A model generated the notes under the pieces. That model was not told the origin of the DNA. It saw only the letters and a program-made list of their open reading frames with translations, and ran no database searches. A stretch of DNA of 64,000 nt. It comes from Variovorax sp. TBS-050B (GTDB lineage: Bacteria; Pseudomonadota; Gammaproteobacteria; Burkholderiales; Burkholderiaceae_C). Of the stretch, positions 49,428 to 61,031 are shown piece by piece (position 1 is the first letter of the stretch; every line of letters starts with the position of its first letter). The stretch is taken from positions 1,277,001 to 1,341,000 of the forward strand of contig NZ_JARXYR010000002.1 of NCBI RefSeq assembly GCF_029893635.1, given 5' to 3'. The translations under genes were made by a program, and so were the position numbers.

Positions 49428-51689
49428 TCATTTGGTTTCGACCCGGGTTGCGCCGTCCCATTCAGGGTCCTGGGGTCGCAACGCCATCGAGGCTAAACGC
49501 TGCGCATAGAGCTGGTAAAGGACTTTTTTCGCGTCCTCGGCGAGCAAGGGGTCGAGCAGTTTCCGACCCTCCGCCCAGTCCTGGCGGCGGTAGGCGGCGA
49601 GCACCCGTTCCCACCGTTCGAGCTGGGCGGACTGCCGCCGCGCGGCGTCGGTGAGGGCGTCGGTGCAGGGCCCCAGCGGCGTGAGAACGGACACCGCCTG
49701 GGCCCTGCCCTTGACGAGCACGCTGTCGAGCTCCTGCCAGATGAAGCCGGGCGCCAGTTCGCGGGTGGCACCGCTCGCGACGATCTCCACGCCGTAGTAC
49801 GCGCTCAGGCCTTCGAGCCGGGCGGCGAGGTTGACGGCGTCGCCCACCACGGTGTAGCTGCGCCGCGCGGCCGAGCCCATGTCGCCGACGCTCATCACGC
49901 CGCTGTTGATGCCGATGCCGACGCAGATCTCGGGGTGGCCCTCGGCGCGGCGATGATTGTTGATGTCGTGCACGGCCTGCGCCATGTCGAGCGCGGCGCG
50001 CACGGCCAGGGTGGCGTGCTCCGGGGTGTCGATGGGCGCGCCCCAGAAGGCCATGACGCAGTCGCCCATGTACTTGTCGACGGTGCCGCGATGGGCGCTG
50101 ATGACGTTGGTGAGCCGGCTGAACAGGGTGTTGAGGAAGGCCTGTACCTCGGCCGGCGGCATGTGCTCCGAGATCCGCGTGAAGTCGCGCATGTCGCAGA
50201 ACATCACGGTCATGTGCTTGCTCTCGGCGCGCATGCTGTAGCGGTCGGGGGTGACCAGCATCTCGTCGACGAGCTGCCGCGGCACGTAGGTGCCGAACAG
50301 CCGCTCCAGGCCACGCCGCGCGCGCGACTCGATGAAGTAGCCCCAGCCCATGTTGAAGACGAAGGCCAGCACCGCCATGGCGAGCGTCAACGCCAGCGGC
50401 AGCACGAGGTGGTGGCGCTGGTAGAGCCAGGCGTTCGCGCCCGCCGACAGCGCGATGGTGACGATGCCGAGCAGCACGGCACGCGGTGCGGGCAGCAGTG
50501 TCAGGCCTAGCGCGAGCACGAGCCCCGCGGCAAGGATGTTGAGGACCTCGTAACCCGCCGCATAGTCGGGCACCGAGAGCAGGCGGCGGTCGAGCATGGC
50601 CGAGACGAGGTTGGCATGCACCTCGACACCGGGGAACGCCGAACTCACGGGCGTGGCGCGCAAGTCCTGCAGGCCGGGCGCGGTGGCGCCGACGAGCACG
50701 ATGCGGTCCCTGAACTCGCCCGCCGCGAGCCGCCCCTCGAGCACATCGGTCGCCGACACGTAGCGGAACGAGCCGCCGTCCGGCCCCCCGGGCCCGCGGA
50801 ACGGGACCTGCACGCGCGCGGCCGCGTCCACGGGCACGCGCAACCCGCCGACGATCAGCGAATGCAGCCGCGACGTGCCGCCCGCTTCGACGAACGCCGG
50901 CAGCACCGGCGGCGACCCGCTGGCGAGCCGGTACACCGAAAGCCCCAGCGATTCGTAGTAGCCCGGCCGCCCGCGATCGCCCTCGTAGCGCGCGATGAGC
51001 GGCACGGAACGGACGACGCCGTCGTCGCTGGCCATCTGCAGCGTGTTGAGGAAACCCGAGGCAGGCGCCGCAGCGGCCAGCACGGGCAGGCTGGCGCCGA
51101 AGCCGTTCCAGACCGTGGCATAGCCGCGGCCGGGCGGGAAGGCGTCGGGCGCCAGCAGCGGGGCCGACGGCAGCTCGCCCTTGGCACTCGGCTTCTCGGT
51201 GCGCGTGAAGTAGTAGCCGAGCACCACGCGCCGCCCTTCGAGGGCGCGCGCGAAGGTGGCGTCGTTGTCGAGCACCGGTGCCAGGCGTTCGACCTCCACC
51301 GCCAGCGCCGGCATATCGCGCAGCGGTCCGCTGGCGATGCCGCGGAGCTTGTCGAGGCCTGAGCTGCGGTCCGGCTCCACGAACATCACGTCGAAGCCCA
51401 CCACGGCCGCCTGCTGCCGGTCGGTGAGCTCGGTGGTGAGGCGGGCGAGCTTGTCGCGCGCCCAGGGCCATTGCCCCTGCCGCGCAAGGCTCGCGTCGTC
51501 GACGTCGACGATCACGATCCGCGGATCGAAGGTGCCCGCCATCGTCGCGCGCAGGCGGGTGTCGTAGATCAGACGGTCGAGCCGGTCGAGCGCATTCAGG
51601 TGCCAGATGCCGACGGCATGCGCCAGCGCCAGCAGCACCGGCACCAGGGTGATGGCGATGCGCGGCCAGTGTCGCCTCAGCGCATTCAT
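49428..51689 (-). CDS. CHASE2-domain class III adenylate/guanylate cyclase
   Basis: A 753-residue inner-membrane cyclase. An N-terminal transmembrane helix (about 10-30) leads to a periplasmic CHASE2 sensor (about 35-350; IVIVDVDDASLARQGQWPWA, VVGFDVMFVEPD, VLVGATAPGLQDLRATPV), three transmembrane helices (about 360-440), and a cytoplasmic class III cyclase domain (about 480-670). There the metal-binding Asp residues are in VMFCDMRDFTRISEHM and KYMGDCVMAFWGAPI; a Lys in VDKYMGD and YTVVGDAVNLAARLEGL are typical of cAMP-forming enzymes. The C-terminal ~80 residues are TPR-like helices. It is co-transcribed with FHA and PP2C genes, and followed by the phosphodiesterase. It produces cAMP (probably) in response to an unknown periplasmic signal. 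Confidence 0.9.
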   Translation of the reverse strand: MNALRRHWPRIAITLVPVLLALAHAVGIWHLNALDRLDRLIYDTRLRATMAGTFDPRIVIVDVDDASLARQGQWPWARDKLARLTTELTDRQQAAVVGFDVMFVEPDRSSGLDKLRGIASGPLRDMPALAVEVERLAPVLDNDATFARALEGRRVVLGYYFTRTEKPSAKGELPSAPLLAPDAFPPGRGYATVWNGFGASLPVLAAAAPASGFLNTLQMASDDGVVRSVPLIARYEGDRGRPGYYESLGLSVYRLASGSPPVLPAFVEAGGTSRLHSLIVGGLRVPVDAAARVQVPFRGPGGPDGGSFRYVSATDVLEGRLAAGEFRDRIVLVGATAPGLQDLRATPVSSAFPGVEVHANLVSAMLDRRLLSVPDYAAGYEVLNILAAGLVLALGLTLLPAPRAVLLGIVTIALSAGANAWLYQRHHLVLPLALTLAMAVLAFVFNMGWGYFIESRARRGLERLFGTYVPRQLVDEMLVTPDRYSMRAESKHMTVMFCDMRDFTRISEHMPPAEVQAFLNTLFSRLTNVISAHRGTVDKYMGDCVMAFWGAPIDTPEHATLAVRAALDMAQAVHDINNHRRAEGHPEICVGIGINSGVMSVGDMGSAARRSYTVVGDAVNLAARLEGLSAYYGVEIVASGATRELAPGFIWQELDSVLVKGRAQAVSVLTPLGPCTDALTDAARRQSAQLERWERVLAAYRRQDWAEGRKLLDPLLAEDAKKVLYQLYAQRLASMALRPQDPEWDGATRVETK

Positions 51690-51726
51690 GGCATCAGGCG
51701 CTCACGGGCCGTGCGGGAAAGAGCGC

Positions 51727-52395
51727 TCAGACCCGCACGAACTCCATGCGCGTGGCACCACCGAGTTCCAGCACGTCGCGCTCGTGCAGCCCGACGGCTT
51801 CGGTACCGAGCGGCGCGCCATTGAGGGTGACGGCCCCCATGACGCTCGCGGCCACGTAGCCCTGCCTGCGGCGCGTGACCACCGCCACGGCAACCCCGGG
51901 CTTGCCGATCGTGGTGACCACCTTCTGCAGCGAGACTTCCTGGCCCGCATCGGTGCCCGAGAGCACGCGCAGCACGGGCTGACCGAGCTCGACCAGCGCG
52001 CCGGCTTCGGTGGGGGCCGAAGACAGGGAGATCGCGTCCGAAAAGTCGCTCTCCGACGAAGCGCCGCGCGCAGGGGCGGCATCGGCGGCCGGGCTGCGGC
52101 TGTTGCTGCGGGCACGGAAATGGATGCGGCAGCCGCCGATGTCGATGATGTCGTTGTCCTTGAGCTTGCGCCGCTGGACGACGTGGCCGTTGATGTAGGT
52201 GCCGTTGGTGCTGTGGAGGTCTTCGACCTCGACCTCGCCGGCAGGGCTCATGTGCAGCAGCGCATGCTCGCCGCTCACCGCGGGGTTGTCGACGACGATG
52301 TCGTTGTAGGCGCGGCGCCCGAGCGTCGTCCTGTCCTTGGCGAGCGTCACCTGCCCGACCACGGCCCCCTCGATCGAGATGATCATTTTCGGCAT
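51727..52395 (-). CDS. FHA-domain protein with a second degenerate FHA-like domain
   Basis: A 222-residue cytosolic phosphothreonine-binding protein. The first FHA domain (about 20-90) is canonical: TLGRRAYNDIVVDNPAVSGEHA, VEVEDLHSTNGTYINGH (Arg, Ser, His, Asn conserved). After a Ser/Ala-rich linker (about 95-130), a second region (about 140-222) has FHA-like strands (TTIGKPGVAVAVVTRRRQGY, LNGAPLG, ERDVLELGG), but the phospho-binding Arg/Ser are replaced. It sits between PP2C and cyclase genes with short gaps (71 and 37 bases). FHA next to PP2C implies a Ser/Thr kinase, which is not in the window. It may bring a phosphorylated partner to the cyclase. Confidence 0.88.
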   Translation of the reverse strand: MPKMIISIEGAVVGQVTLAKDRTTLGRRAYNDIVVDNPAVSGEHALLHMSPAGEVEVEDLHSTNGTYINGHVVQRRKLKDNDIIDIGGCRIHFRARSNSRSPAADAAPARGASSESDFSDAISLSSAPTEAGALVELGQPVLRVLSGTDAGQEVSLQKVVTTIGKPGVAVAVVTRRRQGYVAASVMGAVTLNGAPLGTEAVGLHERDVLELGGATRMEFVRV

Positions 52396-52466
52396 CGCCG
52401 AGTCCCCGATGGCTGAATTTTTGTCACCCGCGGACCGCGACCACCGGCGGTGGCTTCGGCCTGCGA

Positions 52467-53273
52467 CTATGCGGCTTCGGACGCATCGCCGATGCGCGCC
52501 TTGGCCAGAACAACGGAAATGTTATCCCGGCCGCCATTGTCGTTGGCCACTGACACCAGGAGCTCGGCTTTTTGCTGCAGCCCGAGGTCGCGGGCCAGCA
52601 CGGCGAAGAGCTGCGCGTCGGGCACCATCTCGCTGAGCCCGTCGGAGCAGAGCATGTACAGGTCGTCGGGGCGCGCCGTGTGCTCGTGCATCTCGAGCAC
52701 CACCTGCGGCTCCACGCCGACCGCGCGCGTCACCAGGTTGCGGTGGGGCGAGACCAGGGCTTCCTCGGCGGTGATCGCGCCGGCGTCGAGCTGCTGCTGG
52801 CGCAGCGAATGGTCGCGCGTGAGCTGCTCGAGCTTGTTGTTGCGCAGGCGATAGCAGCGCGAATCGCCGATGTGGCCGACCAGCACGCGCTGCGGCCGGA
52901 AGGCGGCGAGCACCATCGTCGTGCCCATGCCGCGCAGATCGGCATTGCTCATGCTGGCGCCGAGGATGGCCGAATTGGCCTCGTCGGTGGCCGCCTGCAG
53001 CGCGCGGCGCACCACGCGCACGGGCGCCTGCAGGCCGCCCTGCGCGGACCAGCGCGCGAAGCTGGCGTGCACCAGCGACACGGCCATGGCGCTCGCCACC
53101 TCGCCGCCCTTGTAGCCGCCCATGCCGTCGGCCAGCACGACGAGGCCGAGCGCCGCATCGACCAGCAGGTCGTCCTCGTTGTGGGTGCGCGCGAGGCCGA
53201 CGTCGGTCAGCGCCGCGAAATCCCAGGCCAGCTGAGGTCGTACGGGAAAGAAGGACGCGCCGGCACCCGCCAT
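52467..53273 (-). CDS. PP2C-type serine/threonine phosphatase (Stp1-like)
   Basis: A 268-residue metal-dependent phosphatase. Motifs in order: LTDVGLARTHNEDDLLVDA (Arg, Asp), VVLADGMGGYKGGEVAS (catalytic Asp), GMGTTMVLAAF, VGHIGDSRCYRLR, LTRDHSLRQQQLDAG, DLYMLCSDGLSEMV and NDNGGRDNISVVL (metal Asp). Single domain, no membrane part. Usually reverses phosphorylation by an Hanks-type kinase and is often found with FHA proteins, as here. It is the first gene of the leftward operon PP2C-FHA-cyclase-phosphodiesterase. The start ATG 53271-53273 lies right after the decayed terC fragment. Confidence 0.92.
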   Translation of the reverse strand: MAGAGASFFPVRPQLAWDFAALTDVGLARTHNEDDLLVDAALGLVVLADGMGGYKGGEVASAMAVSLVHASFARWSAQGGLQAPVRVVRRALQAATDEANSAILGASMSNADLRGMGTTMVLAAFRPQRVLVGHIGDSRCYRLRNNKLEQLTRDHSLRQQQLDAGAITAEEALVSPHRNLVTRAVGVEPQVVLEMHEHTARPDDLYMLCSDGLSEMVPDAQLFAVLARDLGLQQKAELLVSVANDNGGRDNISVVLAKARIGDASEAA

Positions 53274-53280
53274 GTTGTTT

Positions 53281-53460
53281 TCAAGAAGAGCGTCGACGTG
53301 CGACGGCTTCAGTGCTCCGCTGCTGCGCGCCGACCCAGCCGATGAGGGCGGCACCCGGTGTGACGATGATCGGAAAGCGTTCCATGAGCTGGACCGTGAG
53401 CGTACAGCCAAAAATCACCAGCGGAATGCCGATGGCGAGGCCATGTCTCTCGTCCCGTCG
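53281..53460 (-). pseudogene. decayed 3' fragment of a terC-family gene
   Basis: Sixty codons on the minus strand, ending in TGA at 53281-53283 with no start, encode GLAIGIPLVIFGCTLTVQLM, ERFPIIVTPGAALIGWVG. This aligns well to SIPIIVWGSQLVIKLMDRFP, IIITAGGMLLGWIAG of the intact TerC at 34126-34875, so it is the C-terminal third of such a gene. The 5' part is missing; directly upstream is the sucD terminator. In relatives I recall a terC gene following sucCD, so this is probably a remnant of that. It is not expected to be functional. Confidence 0.75.
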
Positions 53461-53470
53461 TGTTGCGGCG

Positions 53471-53498
53471 AAAAAAACGCCCGCAGCAGGTGCGGGCG
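53471..53498 (-). terminator. intrinsic terminator of the sucCD operon
   Basis: Read on the minus strand, CGCCCGCA (53491-53498) pairs with TGCGGGCG (53478-53485), 5-base loop, followed by seven T (53471-53477). It is 45 bases after the sucD stop. A pyrimidine-rich stretch on the other side (53499-53512) could also allow termination from the plus strand. Confidence 0.9.
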
Positions 53499-53543
53499 TC
53501 TTCTTCTTTTTGCGCGGTCACGCGGGGAGCTGCAGAACGCGTG

Positions 53544-54437
<894 letters not shown>

Positions 54438-54503
54438 GGTGTGTTCCTAATCAGTTGGGGACAGAGCTGGTCCGCTGCGCGGCCTGCGGTCTGTCCCGCA
54501 AAG

Positions 54504-55668
<1,165 letters not shown>

Positions 55669-55861
55669 GAGGGATGTCTCTCGGAAGGAGGGGGTTGAGA
55701 ACGGGAGATCTGGCGTCTGAGGCTGTTTCTGCTCTGTTGCTCGCGGGCGACGGCAGCCTGGCGGCTGGGGGCGGCGAACAACCGCGGACTGTATCATGGT
55801 GCGCCGCACCAATACTCGACGTGCGGTTGCGGTCAATACGTACTTACAGGCAGGACCCACC

Positions 55862-56785
55862 ATGGCCAAGGTTTTCATCGATGGCGAGGCCGGCACCACC
55901 GGCTTGCAGATTCGCGAGCGGCTCCAGACGATGCCGCAGATCGAGCTCGTGAGCATCGCGCCCGAGCTGCGAAAGGACGCGAACGCCAAGCGCGAGCTGA
56001 TGGCCGGCGTCGACCTGGTGGTGCTCTGCCTGCACGACGACGCGGCGCGCGAATCGGTCGCGCTGATCGACCAGCTGCCCGGCCGCAAGCCGAAGATCAT
56101 CGATGCCTCCACCGCGCACCGCGTCTCGCCGGGCTGGGTGTTCGGCTTTCCCGAGCTCGTGGCCGGCCACTGGCAGGCCGTGGCCGCGGCCGACCGCGTG
56201 GGCAACCCCGGCTGCTACGCCACGGGCGCCATCGCGATCGTGCGTCCGCTGGTCGACGCGGGCCTGCTGCCCGCGGACTTTCCGATCTCGCTGCCCTCGG
56301 TCAGCGGCTACTCGGGCGGCGGCCGCGCGATGATCGAGGCCTACGAGAAGGGCGAGGCCGCGCTGTTCGAGACCTACGCGCTCGGCCTCAAGCACAAGCA
56401 CATCCCCGAGATCATGAAGTACACCGGCCTCACGCGCCGGCCGGTCTTCATTCCCTCGGTCGGCAACTTCAAGCAGGGCATGCTGGTGCAGCTGCCGCTG
56501 CATCTCGACCTGCTGCCCGGCAAGCCCCGGGCCGGCGACCTGCACGACGCGCTCGCTTCGCACTACGCGAAGAGCAACACGCCCGAGCAGTTCGTCCAGG
56601 TGCTGCCGCCCACCGACGACGGCAAGCTCGACGCGCTCGCGCTCAACGACACCAACCAGCTCGAGCTGCGCGTGTTCCCGAACGAGGACCACCGCCATGC
56701 CGTGGTGATCGCGCGCCTCGACAATCTCGGCAAGGGCGCGAGCGGCGCCGCGGTGCAGAACCTGAAGCTGATGCTGGCGCTCTGA
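55862..56785 (+). CDS. argC: N-acetyl-gamma-glutamyl-phosphate reductase, type 2 (short form)
   Basis: A 307-residue arginine-pathway enzyme that reduces N-acetylglutamyl phosphate to the semialdehyde with NADPH. It starts [20 protein letters not shown], has the catalytic Cys in [13 protein letters not shown] (about residue 117), [30 protein letters not shown] and [18 protein letters not shown], which define the short type 2 ArgC. The ATG at 55862 is the family start; 22 more codons are open upstream. The gene is divergent from sucC. Confidence 0.93.
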   Translation: MAKVFIDGEAGTTGLQIRERLQTMPQIELVSIAPELRKDANAKRELMAGVDLVVLCLHDDAARESVALIDQLPGRKPKIIDASTAHRVSPGWVFGFPELVAGHWQAVAAADRVGNPGCYATGAIAIVRPLVDAGLLPADFPISLPSVSGYSGGGRAMIEAYEKGEAALFETYALGLKHKHIPEIMKYTGLTRRPVFIPSVGNFKQGMLVQLPLHLDLLPGKPRAGDLHDALASHYAKSNTPEQFVQVLPPTDDGKLDALALNDTNQLELRVFPNEDHRHAVVIARLDNLGKGASGAAVQNLKLMLAL

Positions 56786-56812
56786 GCGCCCGCGTTCTTC
56801 TTTTTCTTTTAC

Positions 56813-57529
56813 TTACCGGTTCACGAGCCAGAGCCCCACGCCCAGCAGCACCGCATGCGCGCCGAGCGCGATGCAAAGCGGCAGGCGCGAGGGCTCGGCG
56901 ATTTCCTGCAGCGCGTCGTGGATGCGGCGCGTGAGCAGCGCGCGCAGCGCCGGGTCCTGCGCGGGCTCGCCCTCGCCTGCCGCCGCCGGCGCGCCCTGCG
57001 CGGTGCGCGTCTGCTGCCACTCGGCCAGCACCTCGGCGAGCGGCAGCCGGCCGAGGAGCCAGCCGACCACCGCGCGCACCGCCCTGCCCTCGCCGAGCAC
57101 CGGCGCCAGCGGCTTCACGAGCGCATCCACGGTGAGCCCGTCGGCCGCGCGCTGCAGCGCGACGTGGGCGCGCGGCATGGCCTCGATGCGCCCGGCGATG
57201 GCGGCGGCGAGCCGCTGCGACACGGCCTCGCCGCGCGCCGCGACGATCTGCTGCATCGCGCGTGCGCGGCCCCGCGCCACGCCCAGCATCGCGTAGACGA
57301 CCACGAACAGCAGCAACAGCACGGCCACGAGCGAGGGCGGCGAACTCAGCAGCGCGAGCGCCGCGCCGCCGCCACCCGCGCGCGCCCCCGCATAGCCGGC
57401 GCCTTGCAGCTGGCCCAGGTAGAAGAAGAACACGCCGCCGCCGAGCACGAGGCCGAGCAGCACGCCCCCGAGCGCCGAGCCGGCGAACACGAGCCCGGCC
57501 TTCGCGCCGGTGCGGACGAGAGACGACAT
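56813..57529 (-). CDS. hypothetical membrane protein, 238 residues
   Basis: I do not recognise a family. Three hydrophobic helices are visible: about 10-40 (AGLVFAGSALGGVLLGLVLG then GGVFFFYLG), 66-85 (LVAVLLLLFVVVYAMLGVA) and the C-terminus (about 215-236, LCIALGAHAVLLGVGLWLV). Between the second and third, about 125 residues are cytosolic or periplasmic and Ala/Arg-rich, with IEAMPRAHVALQRAADGLTV, ALVKPLAPVLGE and a Pro/Ala/Glu linker. A strong GGAGG (57532-57536) precedes the ATG. It lies 74 bases after the SRPBCC gene and converges with argC. Its neighbours give no hint of function. Confidence 0.8.
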   Translation of the reverse strand: MSSLVRTGAKAGLVFAGSALGGVLLGLVLGGGVFFFYLGQLQGAGYAGARAGGGGAALALLSSPPSLVAVLLLLFVVVYAMLGVARGRARAMQQIVAARGEAVSQRLAAAIAGRIEAMPRAHVALQRAADGLTVDALVKPLAPVLGEGRAVRAVVGWLLGRLPLAEVLAEWQQTRTAQGAPAAAGEGEPAQDPALRALLTRRIHDALQEIAEPSRLPLCIALGAHAVLLGVGLWLVNR

Positions 57530-57603
57530 GGAATCCTCCGGTTGTTGTTGTCGCTGTGGGGCCCGGATGATGCATCAGGCGGCGCGGCCGCCCGGCGGCG
57601 GCT

Positions 57604-58035
57604 TCAGCCCTCGGCTTCGAGCAGCCGCGCCAGCGTCTGCAGGTCGCGCGCGATCCAGGCCGCATCGCGCTCGAAGGCCGCGTCGTCCATGTGGGGCTGG
57701 CGCAGCAGCGTGAACTGCAGCTCGCAGGCGTCGGGCGCCACGCCGATCACGCGGAACGGCAGGTAGACCTCCGGCACGCCTTCGGGTGCGACCCAGTGGT
57801 CGAGCACGCCGAAGTCGTTGGCGGGCGCGAAGCGCATCCGCACCTCGCCGCTTTCGGGCGTGGTCACGGTCCAGTGATCGCCGTGCGGCACCAGCGCGCT
57901 CTTGGCCAGGCCGCTGGCCCAGTCGGGCAGGCGGGCCGGATCGGCGGCAAGCCGGTAGGCGCGGCGCCAGTCGCAGGCCACGCGCTGCGTGACCACGCGG
58001 GACTGCAGGGAAGCCTCTTCATTCGGTGTCGTCAT
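57604..58035 (-). CDS. SRPBCC-fold (polyketide cyclase-like) protein
   Basis: A 143-residue protein of the START/SRPBCC type: beta strands and a long C-terminal helix around a ligand cavity. Sequences such as [60 protein letters not shown] and [20 protein letters not shown] match uncharacterised proteins of this fold. No enzyme activity can be assigned. It overlaps recX by 17 bases (ATG at 58033-58035 within the end of recX), so it is translated from the recA-recX transcript. Confidence 0.8.
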   Translation of the reverse strand: MTTPNEEASLQSRVVTQRVACDWRRAYRLAADPARLPDWASGLAKSALVPHGDHWTVTTPESGEVRMRFAPANDFGVLDHWVAPEGVPEVYLPFRVIGVAPDACELQFTLLRQPHMDDAAFERDAAWIARDLQTLARLLEAEG

Positions 58036-58477
58036 CGAAATCGCTCCTGAGCACCTTGGCCGCCACCGCGGCCGAAAAACCGCGCGCGAGCAGAAAGCGC
58101 ATCTGCTTCGCCCGCTCCTTGGCGTCGGCGGGCGGCGCCTCGAAACGGCGGCGCCACAGCGCGGTGGCGCGCTCGAGCTCCGTGGCCTGCAGGCCGGCCA
58201 CCGCTTCCGCGATGGCGGCCGGCGCAATGCCCTTGGCCTGGAGCTCCTGCCGCACCCGCGCAGCCCCCGCGCGAGCGGCCCGCTGGTGCAGCACCGAGGC
58301 CACCACCCGCGGCTCGCTGATGAAATCCTTGGCCGCCAGTTCGTCCAGCGCGCGCGCGAGCGTGCCGGGTTCTTCTTCATGCCTGGCCAGCTTGCGCTCC
58401 AGCTCCGCGCGCGAATGCTCGCGCTGGCTCAGGAGCCGCAGCGCGCGGCCTTTGAGAGAGGGACCGTCGAAAGCCAT
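58019..58477 (-). CDS. recX: regulatory protein RecX
   Basis: A 152-residue helical protein that inhibits RecA filament growth. It is made of three-helix tandem repeats: [60 protein letters not shown] and [20 protein letters not shown]. It follows recA by 42 bases with a 9-bp hairpin in the gap, which in Escherichia coli also keeps RecX much lower than RecA. ATG 58477 gives the usual [13 protein letters not shown] start; ATG 58483 is two codons upstream. Confidence 0.92.
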   Translation of the reverse strand: MAFDGPSLKGRALRLLSQREHSRAELERKLARHEEEPGTLARALDELAAKDFISEPRVVASVLHQRAARAGAARVRQELQAKGIAPAAIAEAVAGLQATELERATALWRRRFEAPPADAKERAKQMRFLLARGFSAAVAAKVLRSDFDDDTE

Positions 58478-58487
58478 GCGCATCGCC

Positions 58488-58510
58488 GCACGGTCCCGAA
58501 AGGACCGTGC
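58488..58510 (-). terminator. hairpin attenuator between recA and recX
   Basis: GCACGGTCC (58488-58496) and GGACCGTGC (58502-58510) form a perfect 9-bp stem with a 5-base loop. It starts 9 bases after the recA stop and ends just before recX. There is no T tract, so partial termination is likely. A terminator with 5-10% read-through lies at the same place in Escherichia coli. Confidence 0.6.
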
Positions 58511-58519
58511 GCCCCGGAC

Positions 58520-59632
<1,113 letters not shown>

Positions 59633-59677
59633 GTGGAACTCCTTGAAAATCAACGGTTTGTGTCTGGTTTCATCCAT

Positions 59678-59710
59678 CTGCTGTTAATCACAGGCTGGAT
59701 GCTTGAACAG
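59678..59710. promoter_or_regulatory. two adjacent LexA-type SOS boxes upstream of recA
   Basis: On the minus strand, CTGTTCAAGCATCCAG (59695-59710) and CTGTGATTAACAGCAG (59678-59693) both fit CTG-N10-CAG and are separated by a single base. The first, preceded by TA, is the better SOS box (taCTGT). They lie 46-78 bases before the recA start, where a repressor would block the promoter. The second may be a partly degenerate copy. Confidence 0.65.
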
Positions 59711-59775
59711 TAGTGTAGGGGCTCGTTGGGCGGAGTAAACCCGTTTTTTGGTCAGTTTGCTTTACCATTCGGGCC

Positions 59776-60261
59776 ATGGCCGATGCCGCTTTCCCGCTCG
59801 ATGCCGACGCCTGGCGGCAGATCCACCTGGGCCGCCTGCTGGGCCACGCCATGCGCCGCTTCGACGAGCGCGTGCTCGAACTCATGGCGCACGACGTGGA
59901 CGTGCCGCTGGCGCTCTCCAACCTCGCCGCCCGCGCGCAGGTGAGCGCGGCGCACATCCACATCACGCGGCATCTCGCGCGCGAGGGCTCGCGCCTCACC
60001 GACCTGGCCGAGCGCGCCGGCATGACCAAGCAGGCCATGGGCGCGCTGGTGGATCAGTGCGAAGCCTGGGGGCTGGTCACGCGCGGCCCCGATCCGCTCG
60101 ACGCCCGCGCGCGCCGCGTGCGCTTCACGGCCGACGGCCTGGCCTGGCTCGACGCCTTCCGCCACGCCGTGACCCAGGCCGAGCGCGAGTTCCGCGACAG
60201 CGTCGGCCACGACGTCGCCACCGTGGTAACCATCGGTCTGGAAGCGTACACGGCGGGCTAG
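59776..60261 (+). CDS. MarR family transcriptional regulator
   Basis: A 161-residue winged-helix regulator. The DNA-binding part (about 45-115) has HITRHLAREGSRLTDLAERA, GMTKQAMGALVDQCEAWGLV and the wing TRGPDPLDARARRVRFTADG, with a dimerisation helix at each end. MarR proteins respond to phenolic or oxidative signals and usually control an adjacent gene. Here it is divergent from recA and followed 67 bases later by a two-component regulator gene, so its target is not obvious. It could be its own repressor. Confidence 0.88.
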   Translation: MADAAFPLDADAWRQIHLGRLLGHAMRRFDERVLELMAHDVDVPLALSNLAARAQVSAAHIHITRHLAREGSRLTDLAERAGMTKQAMGALVDQCEAWGLVTRGPDPLDARARRVRFTADGLAWLDAFRHAVTQAEREFRDSVGHDVATVVTIGLEAYTAG

Positions 60262-60328
60262 ACTCGGCCAGGAGACAACCTATGTGAGCGGCGCCCCTGC
60301 AGCGCCGTCAACCGGCCGGAGGTGGCGC

Positions 60329-61003
<675 letters not shown>

Positions 61004-61031
61004 TGCGCCTGGGCGAAGGCCGGGAGCGGGC

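Noticed and set aside
53309..53521. 70-codon open frame (minus) between sucD and PP2C genes
   Set aside because: It runs through the terminator and is out of frame with the TerC-like fragment, which has real homology.
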